Positions 50,874-59,065 of a stretch of 64,000 bases of DNA are shown piece by piece. The notes beneath the pieces were generated by a model, which searched no databases, was not told where the DNA came from, and saw only the letters and a list, made by a program, of their open reading frames with translations. Made by a program: the position numbers and the translations under genes. This stretch comes from CAWIMX01 sp963792785 (lineage in GTDB: Bacteria; Acidobacteriota; Vicinamibacteria; Vicinamibacterales; CAVVIG01). Position 1 is the first letter of the stretch. Each line of letters begins with the position of its first letter. Location: contig CAWBXO010000002.1 of the NCBI GenBank assembly GCA_963792785.1, positions 558,001 through 622,000 on the forward strand. Direction: 5' to 3'.

Positions 50874-52953
50874 GCCTGACGCGACGGGCATCGTCGAGCG
50901 CAACGGCGCCCGCGTGGCGTACGAGGTGTTCGGCGCCGGTCCGCGCACCGTGTTCTTCCTGCCGACGTGGTCGATCATTCACTCGCGCCACTGGAAGGCG
51001 CAGGTGGCGTACTTTACCCGGCGCTACCGCGTGCTCACGTTCGATGGCGTCGGCAACGGCGGGTCCGACCGGCCCCTCGACCCGGCGCGATACGCCGAAG
51101 AGGAACAGGCGGCGGACGCCCTCGCCGTGATGGACGCGACGGGCACGGCCACCGCCGTCCTGGTGTCGCTGTCGATGGGCGCGGTGCGCGCGTTGATGCT
51201 CGCCGCCGACCATCCCGAGCGCGTCACCGCCGCGGCGTTCATCGGCCCGACCGTCCCGCTCGGCGCCGGCCTCGCGGAGCGGTCGGTTCAGCGGTTCGAC
51301 GATCCGGCGCCGAGCGGCAAGGGCTGGACGAAGTACAACCGCCACTATTGGCGGCGCGAATACCGCGACTTTCTCGAGTTCTTCTTCTCGCAGATGTTCA
51401 CCGAGCCGCATTCGACGAAGCAGATCGAAGATTGCGTGGGCTGGGGCCTCGAGACGACGCCCGAGGCGCTCATCGCGTCACACGATGCGCCCTATCCCGA
51501 CACCGCGCGCACGCTCGAGCTGTGCGGCCGGATCCGGTGTCCGGTGCTCGTGCTCCATGGTGACGAGGACGCCATCACGCCGCACCGCCGCGGCGAGGCG
51601 CTGGCGGCGGCCACCGGAGGCCGCCTGGTCACGCTCGAGGGCTCCGGCCACGGACCGCACGCGCGCGACCCGGTCGCCGTGAACCTGCTCCTCCGCGACT
51701 TCATGGAGCCGGCCGAGCCGCCGGCCGCGGTCCGGCCGCGGGGCCGCCGGCGCGCGAAGCGCGCGCTCCTCGTCTCGTCGCCCATCGGGCTGGGCCACGC
51801 GCAGCGTGACGTCGCCGTCGCGCGCGAGCTGCGTCGTCTCGTGCCCGGTCTCGAAATCGACTGGCTGGCCCAGCATCCCGTCACCAGTGTCCTCGAGGCT
51901 GAAGGCGAGCGGATCCACCCGGCGAGTGCGCACCTGGTGTGCGAGTCGCGGCACATCGAGAGCGAATCGGCCGAGCACGACCTCCATTGTTTTCAGGCCT
52001 GGCGCCGCATGGACGAGATCCTCGTGGCGAACTTCATGGTGTTCCTCGATCTCGTGCGCGAACAGCCGTACGACCTGTGGATCGGCGACGAGGCCTGGGA
52101 AGTGGACTTCTTCCTGCACGAGCACCCCGAGCTGAAGCGCGCCGCCTACGCCTGGCTCACCGATTTCGTCGGCTGGCTGCCGATGGCCGATGGCGGCGCC
52201 AACGAGGCGCGTCTGACCGCCGACTACAACACCGAGATGATCGGCCACATCGCGCGATATCCACGCGTGCGCGACCGCGCCCTGTTCGTGGGGAACCCGG
52301 ACGACATCGTGCCCGAGCGCTTCGGATCCGGTCTGCCGGAGATTCGCGCGTGGACCGAGGAGCACTTTGCGTTCCCCGGGTACATCACCGGGTTCGACCC
52401 GGCGGCGCTGCCCTCGCGCGACGCGCTGCGCGACACCCTCGGCTATCACCCCGACGAGCGCGTCTGCATCGTCACCGTGGGTGGGTCCGGCGTGGGCGGC
52501 CATCTGCTGCGGCGAATCGCGGCGGCGTTCGACGAGGCCCGCCGGCGGGTGCCGGCGCTGCGCATGGTGCTCGTCGCGGGGCCGCGGATCGATCCGGCAT
52601 CGCTCCCGACGCGCGAGGGGCTGGAGGTGCGTTCGTACGTCCACAACCTCTACCGGCATCTGGCCGCCTGCGACCTCGCCATCGTCCAGGGCGGCCTGAC
52701 GACGGCGATGGAGCTGACGGCGAACCGCCGGCCGTTCCTCTATTTCCCCCTCCGCCATCACTTCGAACAGAACCTTCACGTGCGGCATCGGCTGGATCGA
52801 TACGGCGCCGGCACGCGGATGGATTTCGACGCCGCCACGCCGGAGATGATCGCGTCGGCAATCGTGACCGCGCTCGCCGAGCCGGTGGCGTATCGCCCGG
52901 TGGAGACCGACGGCGCCGCGCGGGCGGCGGAGGCCATCGCGGAACTCCTCTAG
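50860..52953 (+). CDS. alpha/beta-hydrolase-glycosyltransferase fusion protein
   Basis: 697 aa from a GTG. Residues ~1-285 are an alpha/beta hydrolase with nucleophile region LVSLSMGA (Ser instead of the first Gly of GxSxG), acid in LHGDEDAITPH and His in EGSGHGPH. A basic linker (RPRGRRRAKRA) leads to a MurG/GT28/GT1-like glycosyltransferase (about 300-697): SSPIGLGHAQRDVAVARELRR, VTVGGSGVGGHLLRRI, and the donor-binding VQGGLTTAMELTANRRPFLYFPLRHHFEQN. Likely acylates/deacylates and glycosylates the same small molecule, e.g. a lipid or xenobiotic. Substrate unknown. Confidence 0.8.
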   Translation: MRAREPDATGIVERNGARVAYEVFGAGPRTVFFLPTWSIIHSRHWKAQVAYFTRRYRVLTFDGVGNGGSDRPLDPARYAEEEQAADALAVMDATGTATAVLVSLSMGAVRALMLAADHPERVTAAAFIGPTVPLGAGLAERSVQRFDDPAPSGKGWTKYNRHYWRREYRDFLEFFFSQMFTEPHSTKQIEDCVGWGLETTPEALIASHDAPYPDTARTLELCGRIRCPVLVLHGDEDAITPHRRGEALAAATGGRLVTLEGSGHGPHARDPVAVNLLLRDFMEPAEPPAAVRPRGRRRAKRALLVSSPIGLGHAQRDVAVARELRRLVPGLEIDWLAQHPVTSVLEAEGERIHPASAHLVCESRHIESESAEHDLHCFQAWRRMDEILVANFMVFLDLVREQPYDLWIGDEAWEVDFFLHEHPELKRAAYAWLTDFVGWLPMADGGANEARLTADYNTEMIGHIARYPRVRDRALFVGNPDDIVPERFGSGLPEIRAWTEEHFAFPGYITGFDPAALPSRDALRDTLGYHPDERVCIVTVGGSGVGGHLLRRIAAAFDEARRRVPALRMVLVAGPRIDPASLPTREGLEVRSYVHNLYRHLAACDLAIVQGGLTTAMELTANRRPFLYFPLRHHFEQNLHVRHRLDRYGAGTRMDFDAATPEMIASAIVTALAEPVAYRPVETDGAARAAEAIAELL

Positions 52954-52997
52954 CCCCGCGCCCTCGTTCGTGAACATCGCATGACGGGAGGTGGAAG

Positions 52998-53768
52998 ATG
53001 AAACGCATGCTCGCTCTGGCGTACGGCGTCGTCGCATACGGGCTCTTCGTGGCCGTGTTCCTCTATGCGATCGGGTTCGTGGGCAACCTCCTCGTGCCCA
53101 AGTCGATCGACTCCGGGCCCGCCGGCGCGGCCGGCGTGGCGTTCCTGGTGGATGCGCTGGTGCTGACGCTGTTCGCGGTGCAGCACAGCGGCATGGCGCG
53201 TCCGGCCTTCAAGCGGTGGTGGGCGCGGATCGTGCCCGGGCCGATCGAGCGCAGCACGTACGTCCTGCTCTCGGACGCCGCGCTCGCACTGGTGTTCGCC
53301 CTCTGGCGTCCGCTGCCGGCCGCCGTTTGGCGCGTCGAGATGCCCGCCGCCGCGGCCGTCTGGTGCGTGTTTGCACTCGGGTGGGCGCTCGTCTTTCTCT
53401 CGACCGTGATGATCGGCCACTGGGAGCTCTTCGGCCTGCGCCAGGTCTGGCTGCACCTGCGTCAGCGCGCACAGCCGCAGGAGGACTTCCGCACGCCCGC
53501 GCTGTACAAGATCATCCGGCATCCGATCATGGCCGGCTTCCTGATCGCGTTCTGGGCCACGCCGTCGATGACCGTGGGGCACCTCCTCTTCTCGGTGGCG
53601 ACGACGGGGTACATCCTCGTTGCGGTGCAGTTGGAAGAGCGCGACCTGATCGCCCGGCACGGCGAGCGCTACCGCCGCTACCGCCGCGAGGTGCCGGCGT
53701 TCGTGCCGCTGCCGCCGAGGGATGGACGGGCCGCGGCCGCGCCGCCTCCGGCCGCCGCGCGGCGATAG
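52998..53768 (+). CDS. mddA: methanethiol S-methyltransferase (MddA-like)
   Basis: 256 aa, about 5-6 TM helices. The N-terminal LYAIGFVGNLLVPKSIDSGP, FAVQHSGMARPAFKRWW, IERSTYVLLSD, FGLRQVWLHLR and the ICMT-type core FRTPALYKIIRHPIMAGFLIAFWATPSMTVGHLLF ... LEERDLIARHGERYRRYRREVP match the MddA family as I know it. MddA methylates methanethiol to dimethyl sulfide with SAM. Strong GGGAGG Shine-Dalgarno. The relation to the upstream fusion enzyme is unclear. Confidence 0.78.
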   Translation: MKRMLALAYGVVAYGLFVAVFLYAIGFVGNLLVPKSIDSGPAGAAGVAFLVDALVLTLFAVQHSGMARPAFKRWWARIVPGPIERSTYVLLSDAALALVFALWRPLPAAVWRVEMPAAAAVWCVFALGWALVFLSTVMIGHWELFGLRQVWLHLRQRAQPQEDFRTPALYKIIRHPIMAGFLIAFWATPSMTVGHLLFSVATTGYILVAVQLEERDLIARHGERYRRYRREVPAFVPLPPRDGRAAAAPPPAAARR

Positions 53769-53812
53769 CCGCGGATCCGCCCGGCCGCGTGTTCAGGCAA
53801 GATGGTGCTGCG

Positions 53813-54604
53813 ATGGCGGCGTTCCAGCCTGACGACGGGTTCGAATGGGCCGTGCGGGAGCCGGCAGACGCGCTCGTCTGCCGGCCGCTGCTCGAGGCGG
53901 CCCATCATCTATATACGGCGCGGTCGTGGCGCCTCGGATCCCGGCCCGCCGCGGACGGGCTCGGCTGGGACGAGGTGGCCGCGGCCGTCGGTGTCGAGCC
54001 GGACCACCTGGTCCGCCTGCGCCAGGTGCACGGCACGTCGGCCATCATCGTGCGCCGCGACGACGCGCTCGTGGCGGGCCCGGCCGGCGACGCCGACATC
54101 CTCACCACGGACGACCCCGCGCGCGCGATCGCCGTACAAACCGCGGACTGCGCGCCGATCCTGATCGCCGATCGCGCCACCGGCGCGGTGGCGGCGGTAC
54201 ATGCCGGCTGGCGCGGCCTGGCCGCCGGCGCGCCGGGCGCCGCCGTCCGCGCGATGCGCGAGGCCTGGGGCAGCCGGCCGGCCGATCTCGTCGCCGCGGT
54301 CGGGCCGTGCATCGGCGCCTGCTGCTACGAAGTGGGCGCGGACGTGCGCGCGGCGTTCGACGCCGCGGGCTACCCGGGCGATGCGGTCGCCTCCTGGTTC
54401 GGCGCCGAGCGTACGCCGGGGCACTGGCATTTCGACGCGTGGGCGTCGGCCGGCGACCAGCTCGCGGCGGCCGGCGTTCCCGTGGCGGGCATCCACCTCG
54501 CGCGCCTCTGCACGCGCTGCGTCCCGGAGCGGTTCTGCTCGTACCGCGGCCAGGGCCCGGCAGCGGGACGGATGGCGGCCGTGATTCGCCCGCGGCGCGC
54601 CTGA
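53813..54604 (+). CDS. pgeF: PgeF/YfiH multicopper-laccase-fold protein
   Basis: 263 aa. LVRLRQVHGTSAI, AIAVQTADCAPILIADR and AVAAVHAGWRGLAAG supply the His-Cys-His zinc site; GPCIGACCYEVG and RLCTRCVPERFCSYRGQG complete the family. Members are purine nucleoside phosphorylases/deaminases and a peptidoglycan editing factor. The ATG at 53813 opens the conserved region. Confidence 0.9.
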   Translation: MAAFQPDDGFEWAVREPADALVCRPLLEAAHHLYTARSWRLGSRPAADGLGWDEVAAAVGVEPDHLVRLRQVHGTSAIIVRRDDALVAGPAGDADILTTDDPARAIAVQTADCAPILIADRATGAVAAVHAGWRGLAAGAPGAAVRAMREAWGSRPADLVAAVGPCIGACCYEVGADVRAAFDAAGYPGDAVASWFGAERTPGHWHFDAWASAGDQLAAAGVPVAGIHLARLCTRCVPERFCSYRGQGPAAGRMAAVIRPRRA

Positions 54605-54634
54605 CCGCCGCCGATCCCGCTACACTAGTCCGCC

Positions 54635-55213
54635 ATGGAATCCATCGATCGCGCCCTCGCCGACGCGCTGTTCCTGACCGCGTGGCTGCGCGCGGGCGAG
54701 CGCGATTCGCGGCTGGTCTCCACCATCGGCGCCAGGCTCGCGGCCTGCCTGAAGGACGGCCATCGCATCCTCACATGCGGGAACGGCGGCTCGATGTGCG
54801 AGGCGATGCATTTTGCCGAGGAGCTGACCGGCCGGTTCCGCGACGACCGGCGCGCGCTCGCGGCGATGGTCATCGGCGATCCGGCCCACCTGACCTGTGT
54901 CGCCAACGACAGCGGATTCGATCGGGTCTTCGCGCGCGGCGTCGAAGCCTGGGGCCAGCGCGGCGACGTCCTCGTCGTGCTCTCGACGTCTGGCCGCAGC
55001 CCCAACCTGATCGCGGCGGCGGAAGCGGCGCGGGCCGGCGGCCTCGGCGTGATCGGCCTCCTGGGCCGCGACGGGGGGCCGCTCCAGGCCCTCTGCGACG
55101 CCTCCATCGTCGTGCCGGGCGCAACCTCCGATCGCATCCAGGAAGTGCACATGGCGATCGTTCACCTGCTGGTCGCCGAAATCGAACGGGCGCTCTTCGG
55201 CCCGGCGGCGTGA
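54635..55213 (+). CDS. gmhA: phosphoheptose isomerase / SIS-domain protein (GmhA-like)
   Basis: 192 aa. CGNGGSMCEAMHFAEELTGRFRDDRRAL is the GmhA signature; VVLSTSGRSPNLI is the SIS phosphate loop; QEVHMAIVHLLVAEIE supplies the second zinc-site region. Converts sedoheptulose 7-phosphate to heptose 7-phosphate for LPS, implying a heptose-containing outer membrane. Starts 30 nt after pgeF. Confidence 0.87.
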   Translation: MESIDRALADALFLTAWLRAGERDSRLVSTIGARLAACLKDGHRILTCGNGGSMCEAMHFAEELTGRFRDDRRALAAMVIGDPAHLTCVANDSGFDRVFARGVEAWGQRGDVLVVLSTSGRSPNLIAAAEAARAGGLGVIGLLGRDGGPLQALCDASIVVPGATSDRIQEVHMAIVHLLVAEIERALFGPAA

Positions 55214-55231
55214 TCCGGTAGGAGCTCGCCC

Positions 55232-56980
55232 GTGATCCGTCGCGCTCCCGCCGCCTTCCGCGTCGCGCTCCTCCTGGTGGCCCTCTCCGCCCGCGCTGGG
55301 GCGCAGTCGCGGATGTCCGGTCCGACGCTTCAGATCGCGCGCGCGTCGTCGGCCATCGCGATCGACGGCGACCTCTCCGACGACGCCTGGCGGACCGCCC
55401 CGAGAGTCGAGACGTGGTACGAGAGCCAGCCGGGCGACAACACGGCGCCGCGCGTCCGCAATGTCGGCTACCTCGCGTACGACGACCAGGCCTTTTACGC
55501 CGCGTTCGAGTTCGAGGATCCGCGCCCGTTGGAGATCCGCGCGCCCTTCGCGGACCGCGACAACATCGGCAACGGACTCGACGACTATGCCGGCGTGCTG
55601 CTCGATCCGGCGAACTCCGGGCGGCAGGGCTACCTCTTCGTCGTCTCGCCCCGCAACGTCCAGTACCGACTCGTCGATCGCCGACGGCGGCAACGAAGAC
55701 TCGGCGCCGGATTTCTTCTGGGAGTCGGCGACGAAGATCAACGGCCAGGGCTGGACGCTCGAGATCAGGATCCCGTTCTCGTCCCGGCATCCGCGTGGTG
55801 GGCACTGCTTCGTGTGCACCGAGAGCGCACTGGCCGGCCTCGAGCACCTGCCGTCAGGCAGCCACCTCGTGCTGGCGCCGTACCTCAACGCGAGCGCGGC
55901 GGCGCATCCACGCGACGGCCTCGGCTCGCCGCTCGTCCAGGATCCGCTCGACGGACAGGTGGGCCTCGATCTGAAGTACACGCCGAACGCCGGAAACGCC
56001 GTGGACGCCAGATCTCGGCCAACGAGCGCTTCGCGCTGTTCTTTCCCGAGAAGCGGCCGTTCTTCCTCGAGGGCGTCGATCTCTTCCAGACGCTGATCCA
56101 GGCCGTCTACACGCGGACGATTACCGCGCCGAACTGGGGCGGGCGCAGCACCGGGCAGGCCGCCGGCACGCGCTACACGGCGCTCGTGGCCGACGATGCC
56201 GGCGGGGGCAGCACGATCATTCCGGGCCCCGACAGTTCCGCCCTGGCGTCGCAGGCATTCGGCGCGACCGTGGTCGTGGGACGGGCCAAGCGCGACGTCG
56301 GGCTGTCGTTCGTCGGTGCGCTCTACGCCGATCGGGAGAACCGCGACGGCAATGGACACAACCGCGTGACGGGCCCCGACTTCCTGTGGCGCGTCGCGTC
56401 GAGCGACACACTATCGGGCCAGTGGCTCTACAGCGCGACGCGCCTGCCGAACCAAACCGATCTGGCCGCGGAGTGGAACGGGCAGGCCATGACCGGGCGC
56501 GCGGCCCAGGTCGCGTGGAACCGCGCCACGACCCACTTCGACGCGACGGTCGAGTACAAGGACATCACCGACGGGTTCCGGGCCGACAGCGGCTTCGTGC
56601 CCCAGGTGGGATATCGCGCGCTCGACGGCAACACCGGCTGGACGACGCACCCGGGCGGCTTCCTCTCGGCGCTGCGAACGTTCGTGGACGGAAGCCGGCA
56701 GACCGATCAGCACGGCGGCGATCTTGTCCGCAACACCGGCGCGGGCGTGTTCTTCCAGTCGCGCTGGAACGGCGTCGTCCTGCTGCGCTACAGCGACGAT
56801 CGCACGCGCGCGGGCGACGGGCTGCTGTCGCGCCGGCAGCTGACGACGACGGCGGAGTACAGCCCGTCACGGCTCGTCAAGAAGATCTCGCTCAACGGGA
56901 CATTCGGCGAGGAGATCGACTTTGAGAACGCCCGGCCGCGGCAGGCGTTCGTGAAGGTGTCGTACGCCTTCCAGCGGTGA
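55232..56980 (+). pseudogene. DUF5916/CBM9-like outer-membrane protein with frameshift and internal deletion
   Basis: GTG start with AGGAG upstream; signal peptide (LLLVALSARAGAQ) and a CBM9-like N-terminal domain (IAIDGDLSDDAWRTAPRVETW). Near 55666 one extra C shifts the frame (NVQY|DSSIADGGNEDSAPDFFWESATKING). At about 56012 NAVDA is followed directly by QISANERFALFFPEKRPFFLEG, so the usual NPDFSQ-type segment of roughly a dozen residues is missing and the frame returns. The C-terminal barrel ends VKVSYAFQR. Typical members are 700-900 aa; this one is ~580 and so short. Confidence 0.75.
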
Positions 56981-56987
56981 GCCCGAT

Positions 56988-57073
56988 TACCCAATCACCC
57001 CATCACCAAATCACCAAATCACCAGATCACCAGATCACCAGATCACCAGATCACCAGATCACCCAATCACCCC
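56988..57073. repeat. ATCACCAG/A tandem octanucleotide array
   Basis: About eleven units of ATCACC(A/C)(A/G) in 86 bp, with the central five being perfect ATCACCAG repeats. Intergenic, starting 8 bp after the previous stop. Unit length 8 is unsuitable for in-frame coding; phase-variation of a promoter cannot be excluded. Confidence 0.85.
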
Positions 57074-57098
57074 ATGCAGATGGGTTACCATCTCGGTT

Positions 57099-57506
57099 AT
57101 GTCTCTCGACGAACGCGCGTTTTTCAGCGAACGCCCGGAAACCCGGCAGGGCAGCTATCAGTGTCCGCGCTGCCACCGGAGCAACGACTACAGCGTCCGG
57201 TGGGTCCGGCACGCCAAGAAAGACCGCCTGCCGGCAGGCGCGAACGAAGAGGATCGCGCCAAGTTCGCGAAGCTGCGCGACTACCTTCTCCGCCTGGACG
57301 ATGAGGTGACGTGCAAGACCTGCGGCAAGAAGTTCGAGATCCCGTCGCAGCATTCCCTCGTCTTCGTCGACCAGCTCGCCGGCCTCCCCAATGACGACGA
57401 CCTGGAACGGGAGATCGCGGCGGCCGCGGACGATCCCGAGCCGGCGCCAGAGGTCAAGCCCGCGCTGCCCCCGCGGTTCACTCGCAAGCCGTCCGGCTGG
57501 AAATAG
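57099..57506 (+). CDS. small zinc-ribbon protein
   Basis: 135 aa. Two CxxC pairs, YQCPRCHRSND (residues ~20-30) and VTCKTCGKKFEIP (~70-82), form a zinc ribbon around a helical insert; the tail is acidic then Pro/Lys-rich. Function unknown. The stop lies inside the Shine-Dalgarno of the next gene. Confidence 0.72.
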   Translation: MSLDERAFFSERPETRQGSYQCPRCHRSNDYSVRWVRHAKKDRLPAGANEEDRAKFAKLRDYLLRLDDEVTCKTCGKKFEIPSQHSLVFVDQLAGLPNDDDLEREIAAAADDPEPAPEVKPALPPRFTRKPSGWK

Positions 57507-57515
57507 GAGGTGCGC

Positions 57516-58121
57516 ATGAAGTGGCTTCTGATCGGAGCGGCCGGCGCGGCGTGCGCGGTCGCGGCGGTCGCGGCGCAGGGACGCATCAATCCCACGGATC
57601 CGCAGCCGACGTGCGCGATGTGTCCCGGCGTCGTGATCCCGGTGTCGGAGATCGAGGCCTACACGCAGCGGGCGATCGCCAATCGCCTGGTCGATCAGCA
57701 GGTGCGCGACATCAACATCGGCAAGGCGAACGTCGGCATCGGTGTGGTGTACCGCGGCAAGCTGGACGCGCCAGGGCGCAACGCCGTGGCGGAACACGAT
57801 CAGGTCTCCGAGATCTACCACGTGATCTCCGGGTCGGCCACGCTCGTGCTCGGCCCCGACATCGTCGACCGGCAGCGCCGCCCGGCCACGCAGCAGACGG
57901 TGCGGGAGTTCAACGGCCCCGGCAACAACGGCGCCGACATCCGCGGCGGCGTTGAGTATCACCTCGAGGCCGGCGACGTCGTGGTGGTGCCGGCGGGCAC
58001 CGGCCACTGGTTCACGCACATCGACGATCACATCAACTACCTGATGGTGCGCGTCGATCCGGACAAGGTCACGCCGACGAGAAGCGAAGCGCAGTCGAAG
58101 GCGTACCTCGCGGGGCGGTGA
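57516..58121 (+). CDS. secreted cupin-domain protein
   Basis: 201 aa. Signal peptide (MKWLLIGAAGAACAVAAVAAQ), a CAMC pair at residues ~34-37, and a cupin with metal motif HDQVSEIYHVISGSATLVLG and EAGDVVVVPAGTGHWFTHID. Likely a periplasmic metalloenzyme or binding protein. The ATG at 57516 has AGGAGG 5 nt upstream; a GTG at 57510 overlaps that Shine-Dalgarno. Confidence 0.78.
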   Translation: MKWLLIGAAGAACAVAAVAAQGRINPTDPQPTCAMCPGVVIPVSEIEAYTQRAIANRLVDQQVRDINIGKANVGIGVVYRGKLDAPGRNAVAEHDQVSEIYHVISGSATLVLGPDIVDRQRRPATQQTVREFNGPGNNGADIRGGVEYHLEAGDVVVVPAGTGHWFTHIDDHINYLMVRVDPDKVTPTRSEAQSKAYLAGR

Positions 58122-59023
58122 TGATCCGGCGGGCCGTCGTTCCGGTCCTCGCCGCGCTCGTCGTCGCGGGCTGCGCGAGCGGCGGATCGCCGACGGCCCC
58201 GAGCGCCTCGTCCGGCGGATCGACGCCGTCCACGCCGGCCCTCCCCGCCTGCGCCGCCTGGGCCGCGCAGCAGCGCGCCGGCGGCGTGCTGCCCGGCATC
58301 GACTCGGTCGCGGCCCAGCGGCAGGAGCTCTACGACGCCGGCGGCGGCATCAAGGCGGTGTCGAACCGCTACTATGCCGCGTACTTTCCCGGCGGGTTCG
58401 CCACCTCCGGCACACGCCGCGTGATGATCACGCTCCACGGCACCGGCGGCGCTCCCGAGACCGACTGGTCGATCGACTGGCACGCCATCGTCGACGGCCG
58501 CGGGTGGGGCTACCTGGGCCTCAAGTACCTGGACGACTCCACCGGTGAGTACGACGACGAGCCGACGATTTACGCGAACATCGAGGCGATGCTGAGCGAC
58601 GTGCGCGCCTCGTGCGATTTCGGGTCGCCGGCCCTGTTCCTGATCGGCTTCTCGCGAGGGTCGGCCGAGTCGTTTCCGGTCGCGTATCTCGACCGCAAGG
58701 GCCAGCAGATCTTCACCGCCGTCGGCAACAATTCCGGCGCGTGGCTGCTCGGGGGGCCGCTGACGGCGCCGCTGGCGGCCGTGGAGGCCAGCGGCGACCT
58801 GACGGCGATGGCCGGCACGCGGTTCTGGATGTACTGCGGCGGGCTCGACATGGGCCACGGCTATCCCATGTGCGACGAGATGCTGAACGCGAAGAACTGG
58901 GTCGAGCGCTACGGTGGCACGGTCAAAACGCTCTACCAGGACCCGACGGGCGGGCACGGCGGGCTGGCCAAGAACGCCGACGCCGTGGAGCAGATGTTCG
59001 TCTACTTCGAGAGCCTTCCGTGA
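58121..59023 (+). CDS. lipoprotein serine hydrolase (alpha/beta fold)
   Basis: 300 aa. Lipobox LVVAGC at residues ~14-19, a Ser/Pro linker, then an alpha/beta hydrolase: TLHGTGGAPE oxyanion region, nucleophile GFSRGSAESFP, acid likely in CGGLDMGHGY, and terminal His in TGGHGG. Resembles feruloyl/PHB-depolymerase-type esterases. Start overlaps the cupin stop. Confidence 0.7.
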   Translation: MIRRAVVPVLAALVVAGCASGGSPTAPSASSGGSTPSTPALPACAAWAAQQRAGGVLPGIDSVAAQRQELYDAGGGIKAVSNRYYAAYFPGGFATSGTRRVMITLHGTGGAPETDWSIDWHAIVDGRGWGYLGLKYLDDSTGEYDDEPTIYANIEAMLSDVRASCDFGSPALFLIGFSRGSAESFPVAYLDRKGQQIFTAVGNNSGAWLLGGPLTAPLAAVEASGDLTAMAGTRFWMYCGGLDMGHGYPMCDEMLNAKNWVERYGGTVKTLYQDPTGGHGGLAKNADAVEQMFVYFESLP

Positions 59024-59065
59024 AGCGCGCCGGCCGTGTGACAATGGCGAACCACGCGAGGTGAT

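Noticed and set aside
56988..57073. CRISPR-like repeat array
   Set aside because: Unit is 8 bp with no spacers; a simple tandem repeat. No cas genes nearby.
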